This document shows positions 33,819 through 43,692 of a DNA stretch of 64,000 nt, piece by piece. The notes under the pieces were generated by a model. That model was not told where the DNA came from and searched no databases. It saw only the letters and a list, made by a program, of their open reading frames with translations. How positions within the stretch are numbered: the first letter of the stretch is position 1; each line of letters begins with the position of its first letter. Source of the stretch: Sphingopyxis indica (lineage in GTDB: Bacteria; Pseudomonadota; Alphaproteobacteria; Sphingomonadales; Sphingomonadaceae). Made by a program: the position numbers and the translations under genes. The stretch is taken from positions 62,001 to 126,000 of the forward strand of contig NZ_FZPA01000006.1 in assembly GCF_900188185.1 (NCBI RefSeq), in the 5' to 3' direction.

Positions 33819-35375
33819 ATGACCCGTCCCGTCACCCATATTTTCCGGCTGCTGAAATGGGGCCGCATCCTCGCGCGCCACGGGGCGCTGCGCGGGATCG
33901 AGAGCGCGCCGGCGACGCCGAGCGGGGTCAAAAGGCTGTGCCGCATCGCGCGGCTCGGCACGATCCAGCCGCGCGTGCCCGACTATGCCGCCGCGTTTCA
34001 GGCGATCGGCCCCGCCGCGGTCAAGCTCGGCCAGACGCTCGCGACGCGCCCCGACCTCGTCGGCGAGGAGGCCGCGCGCAACCTCCTCTCGCTTCAGGAT
34101 GCCCTGCCCCCCGTCGCCTTCGACCGGATCAGGGCCGAGATCGAGGCGACGTTCGAGGCGCCGCTCGAAAGCCTCTACGCCGAATTCGACCCCGAACCGG
34201 TCGGGTCGGCGTCGATCGCACAGGTTCACCGCGCGGTGACCGCCGACGGGCGGCAGGTCGCGGTCAAGGTCCGCCGCCCCGGCATCGACAAGCAGTTCGC
34301 GCGCGACATCGAAACCTATGAATGGGCCGCCGCGCATCTCGAAGCGTTCGGCGGCGAGGCGGCGCGGTTGCGGCCGCGGCAGGTGATCGCCAATTTCCGC
34401 CGCTGGACCTTGCGCGAGCTGGATTTGCGGCGCGAAGCGGCGTCGGCGTCGGAGCTCGCCGACGCGATGGCGGCCGACCCGACCTATGAAGTGCCGCCGA
34501 TCGACTGGGACCGCACCGCCAATCGGGTGATGACGCTCGGGTGGATCGACGGGATCAAGATTTCGCACCGCGACCAGCTGATCGCCGCGGGGCACGACAT
34601 GGAGGCGCTCGCGGCGAACCTCGTCCACGCCTTTCTGCGCCAGGCGATCGCCGAGGGCTTTTTCCACGCCGACATGCACCAGGGCAATTTGTTCGTGAAG
34701 GCCGACGGGACGATCGCCGCGGTCGATTTCGGCATCATGGGGCGGATCGACCGGCGCGCGCGCTATTGGCTCGCCGAAATCCTCTATGGGCTGACCACGG
34801 GCAATTACCGCCGCGTCGCCGAGATTCATTTCGAGGCGCAATATGTGCCCGACTATCACAATGTCGAGGAGTTCGCGACGGCGCTGCGCGCGGTCGGCGA
34901 GCCGATGCGCGGCAAGCCGGTGAGCGAGCTCAGCGTCGGGCAGATGCTCGACGGGCTGTTCGCGATCACCCGCGATTTCGACATGCAGACGCAGCCGCAC
35001 CTGCTGCTCCTGCAAAAGACGATGGTGATGGTCGAAGGCGTCGCGACGATGCTGAACCCCGCGATCAACATGTGGGACGTATCGGGGCCGTTCGTGCGCG
35101 AATGGATTCGCGACGAACTCGGCCCCGAGGCCGCGCTCGCCGACGGGCTGCGCAAGCAGGCGGGGACGCTCGCGCTGATCCCCGACATCATCCGGCGGCT
35201 CGACGAGCAATTGCCGAGGAAAGGCGCCGCGCCGCCCGCACCGCCGCTGCCCGACATTCCGCTGATGTGGGAACCGGGCGAGCGGCGCGTCTGGTGGCGC
35301 TATGCGCTGACCGCGCTCGCCGGTGCGGCAATAGGCGTCGCCGCCATGATGTGGCTTCCCCTCACTCCGCCCTAA
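33819..35375 (+). CDS. ubiB: UbiB, atypical kinase for ubiquinone synthesis
   Basis: A 518-residue ABC1/ADCK/UbiB-family protein. The family KxGQ motif is 'VKLGQTLATR', and the kinase core has 'SIAQVHRAV', 'FHADMHQGNLFV' and 'AAVDFGIMG' (metal-binding DFG). C-terminal membrane helices (~488-515). It supports ubiquinone biosynthesis at the inner membrane. Its last 4 bp overlap the convergent GNAT gene. Confidence 0.96.
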   Translation: MTRPVTHIFRLLKWGRILARHGALRGIESAPATPSGVKRLCRIARLGTIQPRVPDYAAAFQAIGPAAVKLGQTLATRPDLVGEEAARNLLSLQDALPPVAFDRIRAEIEATFEAPLESLYAEFDPEPVGSASIAQVHRAVTADGRQVAVKVRRPGIDKQFARDIETYEWAAAHLEAFGGEAARLRPRQVIANFRRWTLRELDLRREAASASELADAMAADPTYEVPPIDWDRTANRVMTLGWIDGIKISHRDQLIAAGHDMEALAANLVHAFLRQAIAEGFFHADMHQGNLFVKADGTIAAVDFGIMGRIDRRARYWLAEILYGLTTGNYRRVAEIHFEAQYVPDYHNVEEFATALRAVGEPMRGKPVSELSVGQMLDGLFAITRDFDMQTQPHLLLLQKTMVMVEGVATMLNPAINMWDVSGPFVREWIRDELGPEAALADGLRKQAGTLALIPDIIRRLDEQLPRKGAAPPAPPLPDIPLMWEPGERRVWWRYALTALAGAAIGVAAMMWLPLTPP

Positions 35376-35833
35376 AGCGTCATCCGATAGACGAGAAAGC
35401 CCGAACGCTCGGCGAGCGCGTCATAGAGACGGCGCGCATTATGGTTGGTTTCGTGCGTCTGCCAATAGACGCGCGCCGCCCCCGCGAGGCGCGCCTCTTC
35501 CGCCACGCGAGCGATCAGCGTCGAGGCGATGCCGCGGCCGCGCGCGCTTTCGGCGGTGAACAGATCCTGCAGATAGCAGACGTCGGCGATCGACGTCGTG
35601 CTGCGGTGATAGAGATAGTGGACGAGGCCGACGAGCTCGCCATCCGCTTCGGCGACGAGCGCGTGCATCGGCTGGTCGGGGTCGAAGAAGCGCACCCAGG
35701 TCGCCGAGGTGACATCGGCGGGGAGCGCGGCGCGCCCGCTGCGGCCATAGAATTCATTATAACCGTGCCACAGCGGCAGCCAGCGGTCGAAGTCGCCCTG
35801 CACCGGGGGACGAATGTGAAGCGCGTCGGACAT
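35372..35833 (-). CDS. GNAT family N-acetyltransferase
   Basis: A 153-residue GNAT fold: 'IRPPVQGDFDRWLPLW', the acetyl-CoA loop 'LFTAESARGRGIASTLIARVAEEA' (Q/RxxGxG/A) and 'YWQTHETNHNARRLYDAL' (the N..A..LY segment). The acceptor is unknown. It may be co-transcribed with the channel gene 9 bp upstream. Confidence 0.92.
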   Translation of the reverse strand: MSDALHIRPPVQGDFDRWLPLWHGYNEFYGRSGRAALPADVTSATWVRFFDPDQPMHALVAEADGELVGLVHYLYHRSTTSIADVCYLQDLFTAESARGRGIASTLIARVAEEARLAGAARVYWQTHETNHNARRLYDALAERSGFLVYRMTL

Positions 35834-35842
35834 GCGCCAGCG

Positions 35843-37120
35843 CTACGCGCTCGCGGGGCGCCTGTCGACGGACGATCGGGCCGCGAGCCCGCGCTGGAGG
35901 TCGAGCCCGCTCGGCTGCTGAAAAACGCGCAGGCCGAATTCGGGCAGGATCGCGAGCAGATGGTCGAAGATGTCCGACTGAATGCCTTCATAATCGCCCC
36001 ATGCGGTCGTGTTGGTGAAGCAATAGATTTCGAGCGGCAACCCCTGCGGGGTCGGGTCGAGCTGGCGCACCATCAAGGTCATGCCCTGCGCGATATGGGC
36101 GTTGGCGCGCAGATATTCGACCACATAGGCGCGGAAGGTGCCGATATTGGTGACGTTGCGCTCGTTCACCGGATCGCGCCCCGCCTTTTCGAGCGCGGCG
36201 TTCCATTCGCCGAGTTCCTTCTGCTTGCGGCCGAGATAGGCGTCGAGCAACTGGAAGCGGTGCAGCTTCTGTTTCTCGTCGGACGAAAGGAAGCGGATGC
36301 CGTTCTGGTCGATGAACAGCGATCGCTTGATCCGCCGCCCGCCGGCTTCGGACATGCCGCGCCAGTTCCTGAAGCTTTCGGAGATCAGCCGGTGCGTCGG
36401 AATCGTGCTGATCGTCTTGTCCCAATTCTGCACCTTGACCGTGTGGAGCGCGATGTCGATCACGTCGCCGTCGGCGCCGAGCGCTGGCATTTCGATCCAG
36501 TCGCCGACGCGGATCATGTCGTTCGAGGTGAGCTGGACCGACGCGACGAGCGAGAGGATCGTGTCCTTGAACACCAGCAGCAGCACCGCCGCCATCGCAC
36601 CGAGCCCCGACAGGAGGAGGAACGGTGACTGGTCCATCAGCGCCGCGACGATCAGGATCGCGGCACCGGCATAGAGCGCGATTTTCAAGAGCTGAATATA
36701 ACCCTTGATCGGCCGGCTCGCGGCGTCGGGGCGGTGATTGTAGATGTCGTTGCCGAGGCTGAGCGCCTTGCTGAGCGCCATCGCGACGAACAGGATGATC
36801 GACGCCGCGACGACATTGCTGACCAGCGTTACGATGGCGCCCGGCAGATTCGGGACGAGGACGATCCCCGACGAGATAATCAGCGCCGGAACGATATTGG
36901 CGAGCCGCGCCGCAACAGGCAGCGGCGTCAGGTCGTCGTGCGGCAGCCAGCGCGTGACGATACGCAGCACGATATGCTTGACGATGAAGTTGGCGAGCCA
37001 CGCGACGGCGGCGAGCAACAGGAGGCCAAGCAGGGTTTCGGCCCAGGGCGGCAGATGGCCGAGGAAGGGCAGGGCGTCGGCGAGGTCGAGGCTGAGGCTT
37101 TCGGTCGTAAACTGGCGCAT
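35843..37120 (-). CDS. MscS/YbdG-type mechanosensitive channel
   Basis: A 425-residue inner-membrane protein. Several N-terminal helices (~25-185), then a pore-lining helix and the MscS beta-domain around 'FKDTILSLVASVQLTSNDMIRVGDWIEMPALGADG'. The family phrase 'NWDKTISTIPTHRLISESFRNWRGMSE' identifies the YbdG (miniconductance-like) group. Likely an osmotic-shock channel or sensor. Confidence 0.93.
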   Translation of the reverse strand: MRQFTTESLSLDLADALPFLGHLPPWAETLLGLLLLAAVAWLANFIVKHIVLRIVTRWLPHDDLTPLPVAARLANIVPALIISSGIVLVPNLPGAIVTLVSNVVAASIILFVAMALSKALSLGNDIYNHRPDAASRPIKGYIQLLKIALYAGAAILIVAALMDQSPFLLLSGLGAMAAVLLLVFKDTILSLVASVQLTSNDMIRVGDWIEMPALGADGDVIDIALHTVKVQNWDKTISTIPTHRLISESFRNWRGMSEAGGRRIKRSLFIDQNGIRFLSSDEKQKLHRFQLLDAYLGRKQKELGEWNAALEKAGRDPVNERNVTNIGTFRAYVVEYLRANAHIAQGMTLMVRQLDPTPQGLPLEIYCFTNTTAWGDYEGIQSDIFDHLLAILPEFGLRVFQQPSGLDLQRGLAARSSVDRRPASA

Positions 37121-37214
37121 GGCGTCGTGCCCGCCGGCGGCGGGGCGTGGCTCCTCTGGCTATCGGTAACGCGCGCTAGGTGGCAATTGCCGCCGCGCAT
37201 GTCAAATCGAGCGC

Positions 37215-37607
37215 CTATGCTTCGGAGCGCCCCACTCCTTCGCGGTCGCGTGGATAATGGCGCGCGAGCGGGAAGGGCGGCAGCCACGCTTCGCGGCGGA
37301 TGATCCAGCTTTCATACGTCGGAACGAAGCGATCGGGCCCATCGAACGCGCCGAGATTCACTTCGATCTCGTCGCCGCTGCGCCCAAACGGCGACGAGCC
37401 GCAGCGCGGGCAGAAATGCCGTCCTTCATAGGCGCGCGTTTCTCCCGCGACCGTCACCGCATCGGCGGGAAAGATCGCCGAGGCGTGGAAGAGCGCGCCA
37501 TGATGCTTGCGGCAATCGAGGCAATGGCAAAGCCCGACGCGATAGGGCTCGCCGCGCGTCTCGAAACGCACATCGCCGCACTGGCAACCACCGCTCTGCG
37601 CATCCAT
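37215..37607 (-). CDS. GFA family zinc protein
   Basis: A 130-residue CENP-V/GFA fold: 'GGCQCGDVRFETRG' and 'CHCLDCRKHHGA' then 'HFCPRCGSSPF' give the two zinc-cysteine clusters. Named for glutathione-dependent formaldehyde activation, but most members have unknown substrates. The ATG at 37607 starts directly before the first cysteine motif. Just downstream of GH92. Confidence 0.93.
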   Translation of the reverse strand: MDAQSGGCQCGDVRFETRGEPYRVGLCHCLDCRKHHGALFHASAIFPADAVTVAGETRAYEGRHFCPRCGSSPFGRSGDEIEVNLGAFDGPDRFVPTYESWIIRREAWLPPFPLARHYPRDREGVGRSEA

Positions 37608-37638
37608 GTCTGCGTCCTTTCCGTTTCGAGGAGCCCCT

Positions 37639-39978
37639 CTAGCGCGCGCTCGACATCGAATAGGGCCGCGCCGACGCCGCACTGCCCCACGCCTTGTCGG
37701 GCTCTGCCTGCATCGTGAAGCGCAGCGTGCCGCCGGCGCGGATTTCGGCGTCGGAGATCCAGCTTCGCGCGAGCGGCTTGCCGTTGAGTTCGACCTTGCC
37801 GACATAGCGGTTCGCGTCGGACAGCCCGGCCGTCTCGACCGTGAAGCGCTTGCCGTTCGGCAGGGTCAGCACCGCATGATCGACGAAGGGGCGGCCGATC
37901 ACATATTGGTTCGACCCCGGCGCGACCGGATAGAAGCCCAGCCCCGTGAACAGCAGCCACGACGACATCTGGCCGAGGTCGTCGTTGCCAGAGAGGCCGT
38001 CGGGGGTCGGCTTATACTGGCTGTCGACGATCTGCTTGAGCCGCTCCTGCGTGCGCCACGGCGCGCCGGCATAGGCGTAGAGATAGGCGACATGGTGGCT
38101 CGGTTCGTTGCCGTGGATATATTGGCCGATCAGCCCGGCGATGTCCTCGGCATGGCTGTAGTCGAGCTTCGACACGTCATAATCGAACATCGCGTCGAGC
38201 TTGGCGATCGTCTTCGCATCGCCCCCGAGCAGGTCGAACAGCGCCTTCTGATCCTGCGGCACGAACCAGCTATATTGCCACGCATTGCCCTCGGTATAGT
38301 CCGAGCCATAGTTGATCGCGGTCGGATCGAAGGGGGTGCGGAAGCTGCCGTCGCTCAGCCTTGCGCGCAGCCAGCCCGACTTTGCATCGAAGCTGTTCCG
38401 CCAATAGCCCGCGCGCTTGTAGAAGCGGTCGGCGACATCCTTGCGCCCCATCTTCTCGGCCATGCGCGCGATCGTCCAGTCGTCATAGGCATATTCGACC
38501 GTCTTCGACGCCGCCTCGGGCTCGCGGTCGATCGGGACATAGCCCAGCTTCATATAGTCGCCGAGCCCGCCATAGGGCGCATAGTCGGCGCTCGCGACCA
38601 TCGCGGCGAGCGCCGCGTCGGCATCGAAATCGCCGACGCCCTTCAGATAGGCATCGGCGATCACCGGGACCGCGTGATAGCCGATCATCGTCCATGTCTC
38701 GCGCCCCGCGAACTGCCAGACCGGCAATATGCCGTGCGGGCTGTGCTCCCGGCTCGCGACGAGCGATTTGACGATGTCGGTCGTCACCTGCTCGGGCTGG
38801 ACGAGGGTGAGCAAAGGATGCTCGGCGCGGAACGTATCCCACAGCGAGAAGGTCGAGCGGACGGTAAAATCCCTGGCGACATGCACCTGGTCGTCGGGCC
38901 CGCGGTAGCGGCCGTCGACGTCGCTCCACACGCTCGGTGCGAGCAAAGCGTGATAGAGGGCGGTGTAGAGATTGGTGCGCATCGGCGCCGGCGCGTCGAT
39001 CCGAAGCCGGCCGAGCGCCTCGCGCCACGCGGCTTCGGTGCGCGCGCGCACCGCGTCGAAGCTCGCGCCCCCGGCTTCTTTTTCGGCCGCATCGAGATTG
39101 GCGATCGCGCCCGCCTCGTCGACCCCCGACAGCGCGACGCGCACCTCGAGCGGCGCCGTCAGCGTGCCGAAGTCGATCCGCGCCTCGAGCGCCTTGCCGA
39201 GCTTTTCGGCGAGCGCGTCGCTGCCGCGCCCCGGCGCCTGAAAGCCCTTGTAGGGGATATTTTCGTCGCGATCGAGGAAGGCATGGTTCGCGACCGGCGC
39301 CGAGAAACGCATCGCGAAGAAGAGCTTGCGCCCCGGCGCCCAGCCGCGCGTTTCGCGAAAACCGGTGAGCGTGCCGTCGGGGCGCAGGTGCAGCCCCGAC
39401 CAGAGGATCTTGCCCGGATAATCATAGAGCGACGCGCGGAGATCGAGGAGCAGATGCGCCTCCTTCCCCGCCGGAAAGCTGTAGCGATGGATACCGATGC
39501 GTGTTCCGGCGGTCAGTTCGGCGCGGATGCCGCTGTCGGCCAGCGTCACCGCATAATAGCCGGGACTTGCCTTCTCGGTCGCATGGTCGAAGCGCTGGCG
39601 ATAGCCCGAGCCGGGCTTGGCGGGATCGCCGGGGTCGAGCCGGACCTCTCCCGCCTGCGGCATGACGAGGATGTCGCCGAGGTCCGAATGGCCGGCGCCC
39701 GAGAAATGCGTGTGGCTGAACCCCTGAATCGTCGGGTCGGGATAGCTGTAGCCCGCGGCATGGTCATAGCAGTCGCGCACCCGGCACGTCGCATCGGTGT
39801 CGGGCGACAATTGAACCATGCCGAAGGGCGCCGTCGCGCCGGGGAAGGTGTGGCCTTCGGGGCCGGTGCCGATCATCGGGTCGACAAAAGCCAGCGGATC
39901 GGGTGCCGCGGGTTCGGCGGCGGACTGGAAGGGAAGGGCGGAAACGAGCAGCGCGGCGGCGAGGGGGATATGCTTCAT
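37639..39978 (-). CDS. GH92 family alpha-mannosidase, secreted
   Basis: A 779-residue protein. Signal peptide (~1-22), then 'VDPMIGTGPEGHTFPGATAPFGMVQLSPD', 'GFSHTHFSGAGHSDLGD', 'LWDTFRAEHPLL' and 'GNDDLGQMSSW', the hallmark segments of GH92 (Ca-dependent alpha-mannosidases acting on N-glycan-like or mannan substrates). Acts in the periplasm or at the surface. I start at ATG 39978, which is followed by the signal peptide. No other mannan-degrading gene is adjacent. Confidence 0.95.
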   Translation of the reverse strand: MKHIPLAAALLVSALPFQSAAEPAAPDPLAFVDPMIGTGPEGHTFPGATAPFGMVQLSPDTDATCRVRDCYDHAAGYSYPDPTIQGFSHTHFSGAGHSDLGDILVMPQAGEVRLDPGDPAKPGSGYRQRFDHATEKASPGYYAVTLADSGIRAELTAGTRIGIHRYSFPAGKEAHLLLDLRASLYDYPGKILWSGLHLRPDGTLTGFRETRGWAPGRKLFFAMRFSAPVANHAFLDRDENIPYKGFQAPGRGSDALAEKLGKALEARIDFGTLTAPLEVRVALSGVDEAGAIANLDAAEKEAGGASFDAVRARTEAAWREALGRLRIDAPAPMRTNLYTALYHALLAPSVWSDVDGRYRGPDDQVHVARDFTVRSTFSLWDTFRAEHPLLTLVQPEQVTTDIVKSLVASREHSPHGILPVWQFAGRETWTMIGYHAVPVIADAYLKGVGDFDADAALAAMVASADYAPYGGLGDYMKLGYVPIDREPEAASKTVEYAYDDWTIARMAEKMGRKDVADRFYKRAGYWRNSFDAKSGWLRARLSDGSFRTPFDPTAINYGSDYTEGNAWQYSWFVPQDQKALFDLLGGDAKTIAKLDAMFDYDVSKLDYSHAEDIAGLIGQYIHGNEPSHHVAYLYAYAGAPWRTQERLKQIVDSQYKPTPDGLSGNDDLGQMSSWLLFTGLGFYPVAPGSNQYVIGRPFVDHAVLTLPNGKRFTVETAGLSDANRYVGKVELNGKPLARSWISDAEIRAGGTLRFTMQAEPDKAWGSAASARPYSMSSAR

Positions 39979-40043
39979 GCGCCCCTTTGTGCCGCGAAGC
40001 GGCGGGCGTGCCAATGATGGAATAGGAATGCGGTGCCGAGGCG

Positions 40044-40559
40044 TTATTGATATTCGACGGTCACCGGAATCCGGCCGCGATAGTCGCCGTCGTCGCGCGC
40101 GTCGAGCTGGAGCCGTCCGCCGAAGCGGAAGCGCAGCCGGCCGTCGGGGCCGAGCCGCGGGACGCCCGCAAGGTCGGTGACGAGCCCCGTTACCCGCGCG
40201 CGGCCGCCGCTGCTGCTTTCGAGATCGACCGTCGGCGGCAGGATCACGCGCAGCTCGGCGCCGGGTGCGCCGCGCACCGAAACGACGCCGCTCACCGCAT
40301 AGCCGCCGAGATCGACGATCTGCCCGCTCAGCCGCCGCGCGCCGGTGGCGGGGTCGAGCGCGACTTCGCCCCCCATCGCGCCGACCGCGACGCGGCTGAA
40401 ATCGAGCTGGGTTTCGATTTCGACGTGCAGCGGCGTGTCGCGCCCGGCCGCGCGGCCGCTGCCGAATGCGCTGCTATCGTCCTTTGCGCAGAGCAGGCAT
40501 TGCGCGCCGGCACCGGACGGCGCGGCGAGGAGCAGACCCAGAACGAGGAAAGAGCGCAA
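40044..40559 (-). CDS. DUF4402 domain secreted protein
   Basis: A 171-residue protein: signal peptide (~1-20, cleaved near 'GAGAQ'), then the DUF4402 beta-rich domain (~50-170) with 'LDFSRVAVGAMGGEVALDPATGARRL' and a beta-strand end 'RGRIPVTVEYQ'. DUF4402 proteins resemble pilin-like/periplasmic structural proteins. I prefer TTG 40559, which lies 7 nt after GGAGG (complement of 40567-40571), over GTG 40565. A 270-bp element with inverted ends sits 3 bp beyond that ribosome-binding site. Confidence 0.82.
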   Translation of the reverse strand: MRSFLVLGLLLAAPSGAGAQCLLCAKDDSSAFGSGRAAGRDTPLHVEIETQLDFSRVAVGAMGGEVALDPATGARRLSGQIVDLGGYAVSGVVSVRGAPGAELRVILPPTVDLESSSGGRARVTGLVTDLAGVPRLGPDGRLRFRFGGRLQLDARDDGDYRGRIPVTVEYQ

Positions 40560-40574
40560 ATTCACGCCTCCATC

Positions 40575-40844
40575 CTAGGGTCAGGACCCAAGAATTGCAC
40601 GATCGAGGCGTCGAAATGGCGAAGATATCGGGTTCGGGCGGGTGCAGCGGGTAGCATCGCTACCCGCAAGGCCGCGCGGGCCCGAGATCGAAGCCATTTC
40701 GGCGTCCCCTCGGGATTTGACCGATTTTGCCCATGGCTTCGTCGAAAAGTCTGGAAATATCGGCATATTCCTGCGCCTTTTCTCCTCGCCCTGAGCAAAA
40801 TCGCTTCAAACCTCGAGCGCGCAATTCTTGGGTCCTGACCCTAG
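40575..40844. mobile_element. MITE-like element, 270 bp, perfect 24-bp terminal inverted repeats
   Basis: Ends CTAGGGTCAGGACCCAAGAA-(24 bp, 40575-40598) and its exact reverse complement at 40821-40844; the match continues imperfectly for ~10 bp. It is flanked by ATC on both sides (40572-40574, 40845-40847), or alternatively by TA within the CTAG ends. No transposase frame is inside. An internal hairpin GCGGGTAGC/GCTACCCGC is present. Probably mobilised in trans; the parent family is not identified. Confidence 0.85.
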
Positions 40845-40974
40845 ATCATTCGTGGTTAATCCCGCGTAAAGCGGCGATCGGCCACTTGGGGCGCCCCTTG
40901 CGATGCGCCGGCGCGGTGCCGATATTGCGGGACGAACGGCCGCGCACTCGCGGCCCGGCAAGGAGATCATCGCC

Positions 40975-41382
40975 ATGACCGATCCCAGGAGCGACGCGGC
41001 CCTCGACCCGATGGCCTTTCATGTGCTGCGCGAAGGCGGCACCGAGCGCGCCTTCACCGGCAAATATACCGACCACAAGGGCGACGGCATGTACCGCTGC
41101 GCCGGCTGCGGCGCGCCGCTGTTCGACAGCCGGACCAAATATGACAGCGGGTCGGGCTGGCCGAGCTATACCGCGCCCGCGAGCGACGGGGCGGTGAGCG
41201 AGCATCGCGACGCGAGCCACGGCATGATCCGCACCGAGGTGCGCTGCGCCAAATGCCAAGGCCACCTCGGCCACGTCTTCCCCGACGGCCCCGGTCCCGA
41301 AGGCCTGCGCTATTGCATCAACAGCGCGGCGCTTGACTTCGCCGAGCGCGGACGGGATGAGGCGGACACGAACGAAGGCTGA
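40975..41382 (+). CDS. msrB: Peptide-methionine (R)-S-oxide reductase
   Basis: A 135-residue MsrB. Two zinc CxxC pairs ('CAGCGAPLF', '[12 protein letters not shown]'), 'SGSGWPSY' and the catalytic-Cys motif 'RYCINSAAL'. It repairs oxidised methionine. ATG 40975 lies after AAGGAG. The 3' end is followed 55 bp on by the PBP1A start. Confidence 0.95.
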   Translation: MTDPRSDAALDPMAFHVLREGGTERAFTGKYTDHKGDGMYRCAGCGAPLFDSRTKYDSGSGWPSYTAPASDGAVSEHRDASHGMIRTEVRCAKCQGHLGHVFPDGPGPEGLRYCINSAALDFAERGRDEADTNEG

Positions 41383-41437
41383 TCGTCGGCCCTTCGGGGA
41401 CCAGCGCCGGGGCAGAGCGAGAGAAGGAATTTGGGCT

Positions 41438-43633
41438 TTGCCCCGCAAGCAAGCATCTTCGGGTAAATCGTCATCGGGCAAGAAAAGCGGCAGCGCGCCG
41501 TCGGGCGTGCGGCTGTGGCTGCGCCGGATCGTCCGCTGGGGCCTCGGCCTCGCGCTGGCGGGGGCGGTCGCGCTCGCGGTCGCGGTCGGCATCGCGGTGC
41601 AGCGCATTCCGAGCTTCGAGGCGCTCAAGAAATCGCCCGCCGGCCAGACGATCCGCATCCACGCCGCCGATGGCACCATCTTTCTGTCGCTCGGCCCCAA
41701 TTACGGACGCTGGCTGACGCTGAGCGAGACGCCGGAGGTAATGCAGGACGCGATGGTCGCGGTCGAGGACCGGCGCTTTCGCTATCACCCCGGGGTCGAC
41801 CCGGTCGGCATGGCGCGCGCCGCTATCTTCGCGGTCGAACATTATGGCACCGGGCGGCGGATGCAGGGCGCCTCGACGATCACCCAGCAGCTCGCGCGCA
41901 ACGTCTTTCTGTCGAACAGCTATACCTGGTCGCGCAAGCTGCGCGAGGCGGTGCTGGCGCTCGCGCTCGAATGGAAATTCTCGAAGGACGAGATTCTCGA
42001 GCTTTATCTGAACAAGGTCTATTTCGGCGGCGGCAGCTATGGCATCGACGCCGCCTCGCGCCGCTTCTTCGGGCATAGCGCGACCGACATGTCGCTCTCC
42101 GAGGCGGCAGTGGTCGCGGGTCTGGTCAAGGCGCCGTCGCGCTATTCGCCGACCGCCGACGCGCAGGCGGCGCTGGGCCGCGCCGGCGTGGTGCTGAACA
42201 CGATGGTCGATGCGGGCTTCATCACCCGGTCGCAGGCCGACAGCGCGAAACCCGCCGACGTCGAACTCGCGTCCGAAACCGGACAGAACAGCGCGCGCTA
42301 TTTCACCGACTGGGCGCTGCCGCAGCTCGACATGCTGATCGACGAGGGCAATGAGCCGCTCGACGTCTATACGACGATCGACCTCGGCATGCAGCGCGCG
42401 GCGACCTCGGCGATCCAGGCCGATGTGCCGAACGGGGCGCAGGGCGCGCTCGTCGCGCTCGACCGCGACGGCGCGGTGCGCGCGATGGTCGGCGGCACCG
42501 ACTATGTGGCCTCCAACTACAACCGCGCGACGCAGGCGGTGCGCCAGCCCGGATCGGCGTGGAAGCTGTTCGTCTATATGGCGGCGCTCGAGGCGGGGTA
42601 TAAGGTCGACGATCAGCTGGTCGACGAGCCGGTGACGATCCAGGGCTGGAGCCCGCGCAACTCGTCGGGGCGCTTCGCCGGGCCGATGAGCGTCCGCACC
42701 GCCTTTGCCTATTCGGTGAACACGATCGCGGCCAAGCTGGGCAGCGACATCGGCTTTTCCTCGGTCGCCAACATGGCGCGGCGCTTCGGCATCACGACGC
42801 CGATCAACACCCACCCCTCGATGGTGCTCGGCAGCGCCGAGGTCCGCGTGATCGACATGACCGCCGCCTTCGCCGCGGTCGCACGGGGGGGCGTGTCGGT
42901 GCATCCCTATGGCATCACCAAGGTGACGACCGCCGACGGGCGCCTCCTCTATCAGCGCGAGGCCGACCGCGGGCAGGTGCTCGTCGATCATTGGGTCGCG
43001 GCGGGGATCACCGACCTGTTGCAGACCGCGGTCAACACCGGCACCGGCCGCGCGGCGCAGATCGGCCGCCCGGTCGCGGGCAAGACCGGCACGACGTCGA
43101 GCAACAAGGACGGCTGGTTCCTCGGCTTTTCGAGCGGCATCACCACCGGCGTCTGGATGGGCCGCGACGATGCGAAGCCCGTCGGCGGGTTGCAGGGCGG
43201 CCGGTCGCCGGCGCGCGCCTTTGCCGATTTCATGCGTGTTGCCGTCGCGAAGCGCCCGGTCGAGCCGTTCGACACCGAGGTCGTGCTGCCCGAATGGCAG
43301 CTCGAAGAGGATGACGACGCCTGGTTCGGCGCGCCCGAGGACGGCAGCGGGCTGGTCGACGAAAATGGCATGCCGATCGAGCTTCCCGGCGCAGCGCCGC
43401 TGCCCGGCACCGAAGGCGAGGCGCAGCCCGCGCCGCCGGGCGAGGACGGACCGGTGCTCAACCAGCAGTGGATCGAGGAGCAGACCGGCCGCCGACCGCC
43501 GCAGCCCGAAGCGGGGGCGCCCAAGGCGGCACCGCCGATCCGCGTCCCGCTCCCTGCCGCGCCGAAGAATGGGACGCCGACCGCGCCAAAGGCCGTACCG
43601 CCGCGCGAGCCATCGCCCAACGCGGGCGGGTAG
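41438..43633 (+). CDS. Class A penicillin-binding protein (PBP1A type)
   Basis: A 731-residue bifunctional peptidoglycan synthase. Basic cytoplasmic tail and one membrane helix (~28-48), GT51 glycosyltransferase (~75-245: 'AMVAVEDRRFRYHPG', 'GASTITQQLARN', 'EILELYLNKVYFG'), transpeptidase (~320-600) with S-x-x-K in 'QPGSAWKLF', SVN and KTGTTS. A Pro-rich tail follows. The start is TTG 41438, after GAAGGAA, giving 'LPRKQASSGK'; earlier in-frame starts overlap msrB. Confidence 0.94.
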   Translation: MPRKQASSGKSSSGKKSGSAPSGVRLWLRRIVRWGLGLALAGAVALAVAVGIAVQRIPSFEALKKSPAGQTIRIHAADGTIFLSLGPNYGRWLTLSETPEVMQDAMVAVEDRRFRYHPGVDPVGMARAAIFAVEHYGTGRRMQGASTITQQLARNVFLSNSYTWSRKLREAVLALALEWKFSKDEILELYLNKVYFGGGSYGIDAASRRFFGHSATDMSLSEAAVVAGLVKAPSRYSPTADAQAALGRAGVVLNTMVDAGFITRSQADSAKPADVELASETGQNSARYFTDWALPQLDMLIDEGNEPLDVYTTIDLGMQRAATSAIQADVPNGAQGALVALDRDGAVRAMVGGTDYVASNYNRATQAVRQPGSAWKLFVYMAALEAGYKVDDQLVDEPVTIQGWSPRNSSGRFAGPMSVRTAFAYSVNTIAAKLGSDIGFSSVANMARRFGITTPINTHPSMVLGSAEVRVIDMTAAFAAVARGGVSVHPYGITKVTTADGRLLYQREADRGQVLVDHWVAAGITDLLQTAVNTGTGRAAQIGRPVAGKTGTTSSNKDGWFLGFSSGITTGVWMGRDDAKPVGGLQGGRSPARAFADFMRVAVAKRPVEPFDTEVVLPEWQLEEDDDAWFGAPEDGSGLVDENGMPIELPGAAPLPGTEGEAQPAPPGEDGPVLNQQWIEEQTGRRPPQPEAGAPKAAPPIRVPLPAAPKNGTPTAPKAVPPREPSPNAGG

Positions 43634-43692
43634 AGGCTCCTGTTCCGGCGGAATCGTTTTTCAGGGCTACGGTTAATTCAGCAAGACAGGCG

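Noticed and set aside
40575-40844. Complete insertion sequence
   Set aside because: Terminal repeats are perfect but 270 bp contain no transposase frame, so only a MITE-like element is supported.
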